Shown here piece by piece: positions 1 through 6,347 of a DNA stretch of 7,875 bases. The stretch's first letter is position 1; every line of letters starts with the position of its first letter. Where the stretch lies: positions 1 through 7,875 of the forward strand of contig CAZPMK010000050.1 of the NCBI GenBank assembly GCA_964587915.1. Direction: 5' to 3'. Under the pieces are notes generated by a model. That model was not told the origin of the DNA. It did no database searches and worked only from the letters and a program-made list of their open reading frames with translations. Origin of the DNA: CAG-177 sp964587915 (GTDB lineage Bacteria; Bacillota; Clostridia; Oscillospirales; Acutalibacteraceae). The translations under genes were made by a program, and so were the position numbers.

Positions 1-98
1 GTGAAGATGTACTCCGCCATTTTGGGATTCCATCTTCTGGTCTGGTGACCGAAGTGAACGCCTGCTTCAAGTAACTGTTTCATTGATACTACTGACAT
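1..98 (-). CDS. rpsB: 30S ribosomal protein S2, N-terminal fragment (runs off the left edge)
   Basis: This is the start of the gene for small-subunit ribosomal protein S2, which binds late in 30S assembly and is needed for mRNA binding by the ribosome. Only 32 complete codons are present. The translation begins MSVVSMKQLLEAGVHFGHQ and continues TRRWNPKMAEYIF, which is the highly conserved S2 amino terminus (LLEAGVHFGHQTRRWNPKM). The ATG at 98 was chosen because a full AGGAGG lies at 106-111, seven bases upstream; the internal ATG at codon 6 has no such site. The gene has its own promoter and a long structured leader, and is separate from cysS, which ends 201 bases upstream. In most bacteria tsf (EF-Ts) follows rpsB, but that would lie outside the window. 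Confidence 0.96.
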   Translation of the reverse strand, partial: MSVVSMKQLLEAGVHFGHQTRRWNPKMAEYIF

Positions 99-219
99 GA
101 TTTTTCCTCCTAAGTTTTATTTTGTATCTGTCAGATACTAACCTCCGCAAAGCCTGATATTGCAACGGATTTCGGCTCCGCACCAACAATAAAAAAAGCT
201 CTGCGTGTGATTTGCGGAT
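99..219 (-). promoter_or_regulatory. Structured 5' leader of rpsB, possible autoregulatory RNA
   Basis: The transcript between the predicted start (about 219-215) and the rpsB ATG can fold into nested helices. An outer helix pairs CCGCAAA (217-211) with TTTGCGG (151-145), seven perfect pairs. Inside it TATTG pairs with CAATA, and inside that GCGGA pairs with TCCGT around a GCCGAAA loop, with one G-U. A separate perfect hairpin, GTATCT/AGATAC with a three-base loop (138-124), sits just before the Shine-Dalgarno sequence. Many ribosomal protein operons are controlled by leaders that mimic the rRNA binding site, and S2 leaders are known in Gammaproteobacteria. That this one binds S2 is inference; I do not recognise it as a named Firmicutes leader family. 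Confidence 0.5.
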
Positions 220-222
220 AGT

Positions 223-251
223 ATTATATCACAATGTTTCTTATAAATCAA
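223..251 (-). promoter_or_regulatory. Predicted sigma-A promoter of rpsB
   Basis: Reading the minus strand, a -35 hexamer TTGATT (251-246) and a perfect -10 hexamer TATAAT (228-223) are separated by exactly 17 bases. Transcription would start near 219-215, leaving a leader of about 120 bases before the rpsB ATG. The consensus fit suits a strongly expressed ribosomal protein gene. No convincing intrinsic terminator separates cysS from this promoter, so some read-through from cysS is possible. Confidence 0.85.
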
Positions 252-299
252 GAGCTAAAAGCAAATTTTTAAGTGATTCACGAAAAAACATTGCGGTTT

Positions 300-1691
300 T
301 TATTCTCTGTGCCACTTAACGCCCTGAGCGGTATCCTCAAGAACAATGCCCATAGCTTTAAGCTCATCACGGATTTTATCCGCCTGTGCCCAATCCTTAT
401 TCTTTCTTGCTTCGGTTCTTGCCGCTATCATTGCGTCAATATCCTCGTCAAGAGCCTCGGTATTTCTGTTGTAAACCAAGCCGAGAACGCCCGTGAGTTC
501 ATCGAATATCTTTGCCGCATATTCAGCCGTCGCCTTGCTTTCTCCCTTGCCGATAACGAAAGAATTGATGTCTCTGACAAGTTCAAAAACAGCAGCTATG
601 CCGTCTGCGGTATTGAGATCGTCATCCATCGCTTCAACGAATTGATCAACCCTCTTGTCGAGCTTCGCTTTTATTTCCTCGGAAATATCGCCCTCGGGAG
701 CATTTTTCAGTTCAAAATCAATCGCATCGCGGCAGGTATAAAGTCTTTGAAGCGATGCCTTGCACTGCTCGATAATATCAACGCTGTAGTTTATGGGGCT
801 TCTGTAGGATGAGGATATCATCAAATAACGGATAGGCTCATAGCCGTACTTCTCCGCAACATCTCTTACGGTGAAGAAATTGCCGAGAGATTTTGACATT
901 TTGACATTATCGACATTTATATAGCCGTTGTGCATCCAATAATGTGCAAAGGGCTTGCAGGTGAAGCATTCGCTCTGTGCAATTTCGTTCTCATGATGCG
1001 GGAAAATAAGGTCCTGACCGCCGCAGTGAATATCTATAGTTTCACCGAGATATCTGCAAACCATCGCCGAGCACTCTATATGCCAGCCGGGTCTGCCCTT
1101 GCCCCACGGAGAATCCCAATACGGCTCACCGGGCTTTGCCGCTTTCCAAAGTGCAAAATCCATCGGGTCTTTTTTTATGTCACCGACCATGATTCTCGCA
1201 CCCGCTTCAAGCTCTTCAAGAGGCTGATGCGAGAGCTTGCCGTATTCGGAAAAGGTTTTTGTGCTGAAATATACGTCGCCGTCAACGGCATATGCGTGAC
1301 CGTTTTCAATAAGTCCGCTGACGATTTCGATTATTTTATCAATATTTTCGGTAGCCTTGGGATGAACGGTGGCGGGTCTGAAATTGAGGCCCTTTGCATC
1401 CTTCCAAAACTCCTCGATATACTTTTCGGATACGGTTTGGTAGTCCGTGCCCTCCTCGTTTGCTTTCTTGATTATTTTATCATCAATATCCGTGAAATTC
1501 TGAACAAAGGTGACGTTGTAGCCCCTGTATTCAAAATATCTTCTGAGGACATCAAAAACGCATATGGGACGGGCGTTTCCGATATGGATATAGTTGTAAA
1601 CGGTGGGACCGCAGGCATATATTTTTACCTCGCCCTCCTTTACGGGAACGAACTCTTCCTTTTCTCTTGTAAGCGTGTTAAAAATCTTCAC
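300..1691 (-). CDS. cysS: Cysteine--tRNA ligase (cysteinyl-tRNA synthetase), class I
   Basis: This enzyme activates cysteine with ATP and loads it onto tRNA-Cys in the cytoplasm. The 463-residue product has the usual family length. The class I signature HIGN is at residues 36-39, following the conserved CGPTVYNYIHIGN block, and KMSKS is at 264-268. The four zinc ligands that recognise the cysteine thiol are visible as C27, C207 (in HIECSAM), H232 and E236 (in FPHHENE), matching C28/C209/H234/E238 of the E. coli enzyme. The C-terminal anticodon-binding region ends with the typical RDELKAMGIVLEDT block near 441-454. The start is a GTG at 1691, supported by AAGGAGG at 1699-1705 seven bases upstream; that site overlaps the stop codon of cysE. 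The gene is second in the cysE-cysS unit and should share its T-box control. Confidence 0.98.
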   Translation of the reverse strand: MKIFNTLTREKEEFVPVKEGEVKIYACGPTVYNYIHIGNARPICVFDVLRRYFEYRGYNVTFVQNFTDIDDKIIKKANEEGTDYQTVSEKYIEEFWKDAKGLNFRPATVHPKATENIDKIIEIVSGLIENGHAYAVDGDVYFSTKTFSEYGKLSHQPLEELEAGARIMVGDIKKDPMDFALWKAAKPGEPYWDSPWGKGRPGWHIECSAMVCRYLGETIDIHCGGQDLIFPHHENEIAQSECFTCKPFAHYWMHNGYINVDNVKMSKSLGNFFTVRDVAEKYGYEPIRYLMISSSYRSPINYSVDIIEQCKASLQRLYTCRDAIDFELKNAPEGDISEEIKAKLDKRVDQFVEAMDDDLNTADGIAAVFELVRDINSFVIGKGESKATAEYAAKIFDELTGVLGLVYNRNTEALDEDIDAMIAARTEARKNKDWAQADKIRDELKAMGIVLEDTAQGVKWHRE

Positions 1692-1703
1692 TTTGCTTCC
1701 TCC

Positions 1704-2324
1704 TTATTTTATCAGCTTTTTCAGCTTCTCTATTTCGTTTTCGAGTCTTGAAATTTCCTGTGCTACGGGGTCGGGAATGTTGACCTGATCGAGGTCGTCC
1801 ACACGCATTCCGTCACGCCGCACCACCTTCGCCGGAACACCGACTGCCGTTGAATTTGCGGGAATGTCGCTGAGTACCACGGCACCTGCCGCTATTCTCG
1901 AATTGTTGCCGATAACAAGCGGACCGAGCACCTTTGCTCCGGCACCTATCATCACGTTGCTTCCTATGGTAGGATGACGCTTTCCGCTGTCTTTACCCGT
2001 ACCTCCGAGCGTTACGCCCTGATATATCGTTACATCGTCACCGATAACCGCCGTCTCGCCTATGACTACTCCCGTTCCGTGGTCGATGAAAAATCTTTTT
2101 CCTATCTGCACGGCAGGATGAATTTCCACTCCCGTTTTTCTTGATGCGGTCTGTGAAATCCATCGGGCGATAAAGGGCATTTTATGGCGGTAAAACCAAT
2201 TGGCACGCCGATGAAGTCTTACTGCCTTGAAGCCGGGATAGAGAAAGAGAATTTCAAGCACCGAGCGTGCCGCAGGATCTCTCGCTCTTACACAGGCGAT
2301 ATCCTCTCTCAATTGTTTGAACAA
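1704..2324 (-). CDS. cysE: Serine O-acetyltransferase
   Basis: CysE transfers the acetyl group of acetyl-CoA to L-serine, giving O-acetylserine, which cysteine synthase then converts to cysteine. The product is 206 residues, the short form common in Firmicutes, lacking much of the N-terminal helical domain of the 273-residue E. coli protein. A left-handed beta-helix of hexapeptide repeats runs from about residue 67 to 165. The conserved FIDHGTGVVIGETAVIGDD block carries D81 and H82 (equivalent to D157/H158 in E. coli), and KRHPTIG carries H117 (equivalent to H193). Residues 191-205 have heptad-spaced I/L (I191, L194, I198, L201, L204), suggesting a short coiled coil after the catalytic domain. 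The start is a TTG at 2324 with GGAGGT at 2332-2337, seven bases upstream; no ATG competes. It is the first gene after the T-box terminator. Confidence 0.96.
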   Translation of the reverse strand: MFKQLREDIACVRARDPAARSVLEILFLYPGFKAVRLHRRANWFYRHKMPFIARWISQTASRKTGVEIHPAVQIGKRFFIDHGTGVVIGETAVIGDDVTIYQGVTLGGTGKDSGKRHPTIGSNVMIGAGAKVLGPLVIGNNSRIAAGAVVLSDIPANSTAVGVPAKVVRRDGMRVDDLDQVNIPDPVAQEISRLENEIEKLKKLIK

Positions 2325-2337
2325 ATAAATTACCTCC

Positions 2338-2591
2338 GAAAAAACAAAAACTCCGCAGTCAAAAGACTACGGAGGCGTATTAACGCGGTTCCACTCCTGT
2401 TTATAACTCAGGGCAATAACCCTTAGAGCTTTAACGCAGCCCATACGCACAGAGATACTGCAATTTCCCCCTGCGTGCCGACTCGGCGCACTTCGTCACG
2501 AACCGTGCAAAGAGTCTTTTCAGCTTCCGACTCTCTCTCTGCTGCACCGCATTCCCGATTACTCTACCGAGCGATTGCATTTGATACTATA
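2338..2591 (-). promoter_or_regulatory. T-box riboswitch leader of cysE-cysS, tRNA-Cys responsive
   Basis: T-box leaders read a specific tRNA: uncharged tRNA stabilises an antiterminator, while charged tRNA lets a terminator form. The T-box core GTGGAACCGCG is at 2394-2384. The antiterminator is complete: GGAG (2397-2394) pairs with CTCC (2374-2371), the 7-base bulge TGGAACC lies at 2393-2387, and GCG pairs with CGC around a six-base loop. The bulge begins TGGA, which complements a tRNA end UCCA; bacterial tRNA-Cys has U at the discriminator position, so this fits cysteine. A Stem III hairpin is at 2428-2407. Stem I has an AGAGAG stretch, a GAGTC/GACTC helix capped by GGAAGCTGAAAA, and on its 3' side a TGC followed by A at 2509-2507, the best candidate for the Cys specifier codon. 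The family call is strong; the exact specifier is inferred. Confidence 0.93.
2339..2374 (-). terminator. Intrinsic terminator of the T-box (attenuator)
   Basis: A 10-base-pair stem, CTCCGTAGTC (2374-2365) with GACTGCGGAG (2360-2351), closes a TTTT loop and contains one G-U pair. It is followed directly by a T-rich run (2350-2339) interrupted by a single G. The first four bases, CTCC, are the same bases used by the antiterminator, so the two structures exclude each other. It lies 14 bases upstream of the cysE TTG, just before the ribosome binding site. Confidence 0.95.
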
Positions 2592-2597
2592 CATTGC

Positions 2598-2626
2598 ATT
2601 ATATGCGATTTACTTTGAAAAGTCAA
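2598..2626 (-). promoter_or_regulatory. Predicted sigma-A promoter of the T-box/cysE/cysS transcript
   Basis: On the minus strand TTGACT (2626-2621) and a perfect TATAAT (2603-2598) are separated by 17 bases. The predicted transcription start is near 2592-2590, just ahead of the T-box fold. The -35 hexamer and most of the spacer lie inside the last codons of pgsA, whose stop codon is at 2612-2610, so promoter and coding sequence share these bases. Confidence 0.88.
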
Positions 2627-3176
2627 TCACTTTTTTACCGTCAATAATATATTTTGTTCCGGATATCACCGTCAATACGGCGGTTATGCCGAGCAGGGAA
2701 TTTGAAATTATTGAAACGGTGGTGTGTTCGAGCCCCAAAATATCCGCAAAGAAGAGCAGGAACATTATAAAAATGGAGAATATCATCTGACTTGCGGTTT
2801 TGAGCTTTCCCGATTTTCCTGCCGCTATGACTACACCCTGTGCCGCCGCAACAAGACGGAAAGAAGTTATGAGAAATTCGCGTGTCAGCACAATCATGAC
2901 TATCCAAATGTTGCAAACGCCAAGATTCATAAAAGCAAGCAACGCGGCGGTGGTAAGCATTTTATCCGCAAGCGGATCGCACAGTTTGCCGAAGGTCGTT
3001 ACCAAACCGTTTTTGCGTGCAATTTTGCCGTCAAGAAAATCCGTCAGCGATGCCGCAATGAAAATAGCGGCGGCTATCAAATAGTTAATATTATTCTCAA
3101 GATGAATAAGCATTGCAAGAAGATAAAACGGAGTGAGTATTATTCTCGCAACGGTGAGTTTATTGGGTAAGTTCAT
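2610..3176 (-). CDS. pgsA: CDP-diacylglycerol--glycerol-3-phosphate 3-phosphatidyltransferase
   Basis: PgsA is an integral membrane enzyme that makes phosphatidylglycerol phosphate from CDP-diacylglycerol and glycerol 3-phosphate, the committed step to phosphatidylglycerol. The 188-residue product is close to the usual length of about 190. The CDP-alcohol phosphotransferase signature D-x2-D-G-x2-A-R-x8-G-x3-D-x3-D is complete: D46, D49, G50, A53, R54, G63, D67 and D71. The start MNLPNKLTVAR is typical of the family, and hydrophobic segments cover roughly residues 9-26, 30-45, 74-98, 128-148 and 155-175. The ATG at 3176 was chosen because AAAGGAG (3188-3182) lies five bases upstream; a longer reading from 3224 would overlap rimO and ignore this site. 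It lies 10 bases after rimO and is last in the recA-recX-rimO-pgsA cluster. Confidence 0.95.
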   Translation of the reverse strand: MNLPNKLTVARIILTPFYLLAMLIHLENNINYLIAAAIFIAASLTDFLDGKIARKNGLVTTFGKLCDPLADKMLTTAALLAFMNLGVCNIWIVMIVLTREFLITSFRLVAAAQGVVIAAGKSGKLKTASQMIFSIFIMFLLFFADILGLEHTTVSIISNSLLGITAVLTVISGTKYIIDGKKVIDFSK

Positions 3177-3186
3177 GTTGTCTCCT

Positions 3187-4518
3187 TTACTCTGCCGTAT
3201 CTTTTCCGATAAGATCGTAGTCATTGACGCCGATTATTTCCACCTCAGCAAAATCGCCGCTTTGATAATCCTTGCTTGTCGTGAATGTTACCGTGCCGTC
3301 GATTTCGGGAGCATCCATATATGTTCTGCCGGTGTAAGAATCGGTGTAGCTGTCATAATCCTCAACGAGAACGCGGTAGACCTTGCCTATTCTGCTCTTG
3401 TTTTTGAGAGTGACTATTTCAAGCTGATCCTGCATTATTATTTCGCCTCTGCGTGTTTTGACATCCTCATCAACCTGATTTTCCATATCGAAAGCGGGAG
3501 TCCCCTCCTGCGGTGAGAATGAGAAGCAGCCGAGACGGTCAAATTCGGTTTCGTTTACAAATTCCGCAAGATCCTCAAATTCTTTTTCGCCCTCGCCGGG
3601 GAAGCCGACGATAAAGGTGGTACGGATAACCGCATCGGGCAAAGCCTTTCTGATTTTTGCAATTACCTCGCGGATAAAAGCACCGTTGCCTCTGCGATTC
3701 ATCGCCTTGAGCATTGCATCGTTTGAATGCTGAAGCGGTAAATCAATATAATTGAGCACCTTGGGCTGACGAGCCATTGTTTCCAAAAGCTCATCGGTGA
3801 TTTTATCGGGATAGCAATAAAGCATTCTTATCCACTCAATGCCGTCGATTTCACACAGTGCATCAAGCAATTCGGGCAAACGGAGTCTGCCGTACAAATC
3901 CATGCCGTAATTCGTTGTATCCTGAGCGATGAGAATAAGCTCCTTCGTTCCCGCCGCGGCAAGCTGTTTCGCTTCTTCAACAAGCGTTTCAAATTCAACG
4001 CTTCTGTATTTTCCACGGATAGAGGGTATCGCACAATAGGTACAGCGGTTTGAACAGCCGTCGGTAATTTTAAGATATGACCAATATTCCGGGGTTGTAA
4101 GAAGCCTTTGACCCGTAAGCGACAAGCAGGTATTATCCGGCATTTGATATACCCTTTCGCCCTCGATAACTGACTTGACTATGGCAGCTATATCATCATT
4201 TGCACCGATACCGATAACGGCATCGACCTCGGGAATTTCTTTGAAAATTTCTTCCTTATAGCGTTGTGCCAAACAGCCGGTGACGATAATTTTACCTACC
4301 GTCCCCTCCTCCTTGAGCTGTGCCATGTCGAGAATATTCTCTATTGCTTCTTCTTTCGCGGCATCAATAAAGCCGCAGGTATTGACGATAACGGCATCAA
4401 CTCCGTCAAAGCAGTCGCACACCTCGAATGAAGCACCGTCGAGCTTTGCAAGCATTCTCTCGGCATCCACCTGATTTTTCGGACAGCCGAGCGATATCAT
4501 GCCAATCTTATACATCAT
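3187..4518 (-). CDS. rimO: Ribosomal protein uS12 methylthiotransferase
   Basis: RimO is a radical SAM enzyme that adds a methylthio group to a conserved aspartate of ribosomal protein S12. The product is 443 residues, the normal length. The N-terminal MTTase domain starts IGMISLGCPKNQVDAE, which is the RimO form rather than the MiaB or MtaB form, and supplies cysteines C12, C48 and C82 for one iron-sulphur cluster. The radical SAM motif CxxxCxxC is C155, C159 and C162 in ITDGCSNRCTYCAIP. A C-terminal TRAM domain covers roughly 378-437. ATG at 4518 is chosen (GGAGG at 4529-4525, six bases upstream); ATG at 4515, nine bases away, is equally possible. A TTG at 4536 lies upstream of the Shine-Dalgarno and is unlikely. 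The start overlaps the end of recX by 11 bases, suggesting coupled translation. Confidence 0.95.
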   Translation of the reverse strand: MMYKIGMISLGCPKNQVDAERMLAKLDGASFEVCDCFDGVDAVIVNTCGFIDAAKEEAIENILDMAQLKEEGTVGKIIVTGCLAQRYKEEIFKEIPEVDAVIGIGANDDIAAIVKSVIEGERVYQMPDNTCLSLTGQRLLTTPEYWSYLKITDGCSNRCTYCAIPSIRGKYRSVEFETLVEEAKQLAAAGTKELILIAQDTTNYGMDLYGRLRLPELLDALCEIDGIEWIRMLYCYPDKITDELLETMARQPKVLNYIDLPLQHSNDAMLKAMNRRGNGAFIREVIAKIRKALPDAVIRTTFIVGFPGEGEKEFEDLAEFVNETEFDRLGCFSFSPQEGTPAFDMENQVDEDVKTRRGEIIMQDQLEIVTLKNKSRIGKVYRVLVEDYDSYTDSYTGRTYMDAPEIDGTVTFTTSKDYQSGDFAEVEIIGVNDYDLIGKDTAE

Positions 4519-5137
4519 CAATATCCTCCGTTTCAAGCTCCGCTCTGCGTAAAGCGGTTTTTATATCCGACCAGCCGTAGCCGAGCCTTTGGAGAGAAGC
4601 GACGGTTCGCTTTACCCCTTTTTCGTCGGAAAGACTGCGGGCGTATTTGGTATTTAATAATTCTATAATACGCAAAATCGGATCAATGTCAAGCCCTGAA
4701 ACGGCATTATATGCAATTTCTCTTGAAAAACCTTTCTGCATAAGCTCGTATATAATTCTTTTTTCGCTCATTCCCTTGCGTTCCGAGAGCGTTCTGACAA
4801 GGCTTTCCGCACATCTTTCATCATCAATATAGCCGAGTTCCTCGAGTCTGTCCGCCGCCGCCTGTACGCAATCTTTTTTATGTCCCTTTTGAACGAGACG
4901 ACGCATTAAATCCTTTTTGCTGTGGTCGCCGTAGTCGAGCAGTCTCAAGCCTGCATTAAAAGCACAGCGTGAGCCGACGGAAAGAAGAAATTCCGCCAGC
5001 TCCTGCTCATCATCAATACTTGTGACAGACCTGTACGGGCAGGAAAACCAATATTCGGCATCCACCGTATAGGTATATTCTCCGTCACAGAGAATATGTA
5101 TTTTATTCAGTTTGCCCTTTTTTGCTTCAATCTTCAT
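4508..5137 (-). CDS. recX: Regulatory protein RecX
   Basis: RecX binds RecA filaments and modulates recombinase activity. The 209-residue product shows the family's three-helix repeats: LRLLDYGDHSKKDLMRRL near 65-81, the LEELGYIDDERCAESLVR block near 98-115, the KGMSEKRIIYELMQKGF segment near 121-137, and a diverged third repeat near 155-200 ending RLGYGWSDIKTALRR. The family assignment also rests on its position immediately after recA, a common arrangement. The ATG at 5137 lies within the last codons of recA, overlapping it by 11 bases. There is no clear Shine-Dalgarno upstream of it, so translation is probably coupled to recA; a TTG at 5143 is an alternative start. RecX is normally made at much lower levels than RecA, which fits a poor initiation site. 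Confidence 0.92.
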   Translation of the reverse strand: MKIEAKKGKLNKIHILCDGEYTYTVDAEYWFSCPYRSVTSIDDEQELAEFLLSVGSRCAFNAGLRLLDYGDHSKKDLMRRLVQKGHKKDCVQAAADRLEELGYIDDERCAESLVRTLSERKGMSEKRIIYELMQKGFSREIAYNAVSGLDIDPILRIIELLNTKYARSLSDEKGVKRTVASLQRLGYGWSDIKTALRRAELETEDIDDV

Positions 5138-6236
5138 CGTCAACGACTATATCGAGCTTCGCTCTTGCGCCCGCCTTTGTTGTGGGCTTCGGTGCAGGCT
5201 CCTCCTCTGCGGGCATCGCCCTGCTCTTTTTCGCTTTGGGCTTATCCTTATTTACCTTCATCGCTTCAAGTATCTTTGCTTCAAGCTCGTCGGCAAGCTC
5301 GGGAGAGGTTGCAAGCAGCTCTCTGACATTATCTCTGCCCTGACCAAGACGCATATCACCGTAGGAGAACCATGAGCCGCTCTTTTGGATGATATCGTAA
5401 TTAACGCCGAGATCGACAATTTCGCCCTCTTTGGAAATGCCTCTGCCGTACATGATATCAAACTCCGCTTCCTTGAACGGCGGAGCAACCTTATTCTTAA
5501 CTATCTTACATCTTGTTCTGTTTCCGATAAACTCGTTTGCGGATGCCTTTATAGCTTCAATGCGGCGAACATCAATTCTCATCGTTGCATAGAATTTAAG
5601 TGCTCTGCCGCCGGTGGTTACCTCCGGATTACCGTAAGTGACACCGACCTTTTCACGGAGCTGATTTATGAATATTATTATTGTATTGGACTTAGCAACC
5701 GCACCCGCAATTTTTCTGAGTGCCTGCGACATGAGTCTTGCATGAGCGCCGACATGAGCATCGCCCATCTCTCCCTCGATTTCCGAACGGGGAACAAGTG
5801 CGGCAACAGAGTCGATAACAACAACGTCGAGAGCTCCCGAACGAACAAGAGCCTCGGCAATTTCAAGTGCCTGCTCACCGTTATCCGGCTGAGAAACAAG
5901 AAGTGCGTCAACATCTACGCCGAGATTTGATGCATATGTGGGATCAAGGGCGTGTTCGGCATCAATGAAAGCCGCCTCGCCGCCGTTCTTTTGAGCCTGA
6001 GCAACAACGGTAAGAGCAAGGGTTGTTTTACCGGATGACTCAGGACCGTATATTTCTATTATTCTTCCTCTGGGCAATCCGCCGATACCCGTTGCGACAT
6101 CGAGAGATACAGAGCCGGTCGAAATGGCTTCGATATTCATACCGCTGTTTTCGCCCAAACGCATTATCGTTCCTTTACCGTAGGCCTTTTCAATTTGAGC
6201 AAGTGCGGTTTCAAGTGCTTTTTTCTTATCTGCCAT
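5127..6236 (-). CDS. recA: Recombinase RecA
   Basis: RecA forms ATP-dependent filaments on single-stranded DNA, carries out strand exchange, and triggers LexA self-cleavage in the SOS response. The product is 369 residues and apparently complete. The Walker A motif GPESSGKT is at 64-71, the catalytic glutamate is E94 in IDAEHALD, and Walker B is VVVIDSVAAL near 138-147. DNA-binding loop L1 lies near 152-170 and L2 near 191-212 (NQLREKVGVTYGNPEVTTGG). After about residue 328 comes a K/A/P-rich linker and an acidic tail ending VVDDED, typical of the RecA C-terminus. The ATG at 6236, giving MADKKKALE, has GGAGG at 6249-6245, eight bases upstream; a longer reading from a TTG at 6263 is rejected because it lies upstream of that site. 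It heads the recA-recX-rimO-pgsA cluster and has a LexA box at its promoter. Confidence 0.99.
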   Translation of the reverse strand: MADKKKALETALAQIEKAYGKGTIMRLGENSGMNIEAISTGSVSLDVATGIGGLPRGRIIEIYGPESSGKTTLALTVVAQAQKNGGEAAFIDAEHALDPTYASNLGVDVDALLVSQPDNGEQALEIAEALVRSGALDVVVIDSVAALVPRSEIEGEMGDAHVGAHARLMSQALRKIAGAVAKSNTIIIFINQLREKVGVTYGNPEVTTGGRALKFYATMRIDVRRIEAIKASANEFIGNRTRCKIVKNKVAPPFKEAEFDIMYGRGISKEGEIVDLGVNYDIIQKSGSWFSYGDMRLGQGRDNVRELLATSPELADELEAKILEAMKVNKDKPKAKKSRAMPAEEEPAPKPTTKAGARAKLDIVVDDED

Positions 6237-6260
6237 TATAATAACCTCCGAAATTATTAT

Positions 6261-6274
6261 CAAACAAATGTTCT
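6261..6274 (-). promoter_or_regulatory. LexA (DinR-type) SOS box at recA
   Basis: The minus strand reads AGAACATTTGTTTG. The Firmicutes SOS box is close to CGAACRNRYGTTYG; all eight core bases GAAC and GTTY match, with differences at the first base and one central base. It sits immediately downstream of the recA -10 element and over the predicted start of transcription (about 6274), where bound LexA would block RNA polymerase. Confidence 0.82.
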
Positions 6275-6280
6275 ATTCGT

Positions 6281-6309
6281 ATTGTATACCAAAACTTCAA
6301 AAAAAGCAA
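6281..6309 (-). promoter_or_regulatory. Predicted sigma-A promoter of recA
   Basis: On the minus strand TTGCTT (6309-6304) and TACAAT (6286-6281) are 17 bases apart, with the predicted start near 6274 and a leader of about 38 bases. Upstream (6310-6335) is a run of A and T tracts that could act as an UP element. The LexA box next to the -10 element supports this placement. Confidence 0.78.
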
Positions 6310-6347
6310 TAGTATTTTAAAATTTTTTTCTTTTATTTGCGTTTACC

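Noticed and set aside
283..301. Possible terminator after cysS (AAAAAC/GTTTTT hairpin)
   Set aside because: The stem is five A-U pairs plus one C-G pair and overlaps the stop codon, too weak to call a terminator.
273..1751. Long plus-strand open frames opposite cysS (273-812 and 930-1751)
   Set aside because: They lie antisense to an unmistakable full-length cysS, have no ribosome binding site in the right place, and their products resemble no protein family. Codon bias of cysS explains the open frames.
2641..3170. Open frames on both strands overlapping pgsA
   Set aside because: The pgsA frame contains the complete CDP-alcohol phosphotransferase signature; the others are low-complexity shadows rich in K/R/H without motifs.
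3177..3224. Upstream extension of pgsA to an ATG at 3224
   Set aside because: It would place the AAAGGAG site inside the coding region, overlap rimO, and add residues before the conserved MNLPNKLT start.
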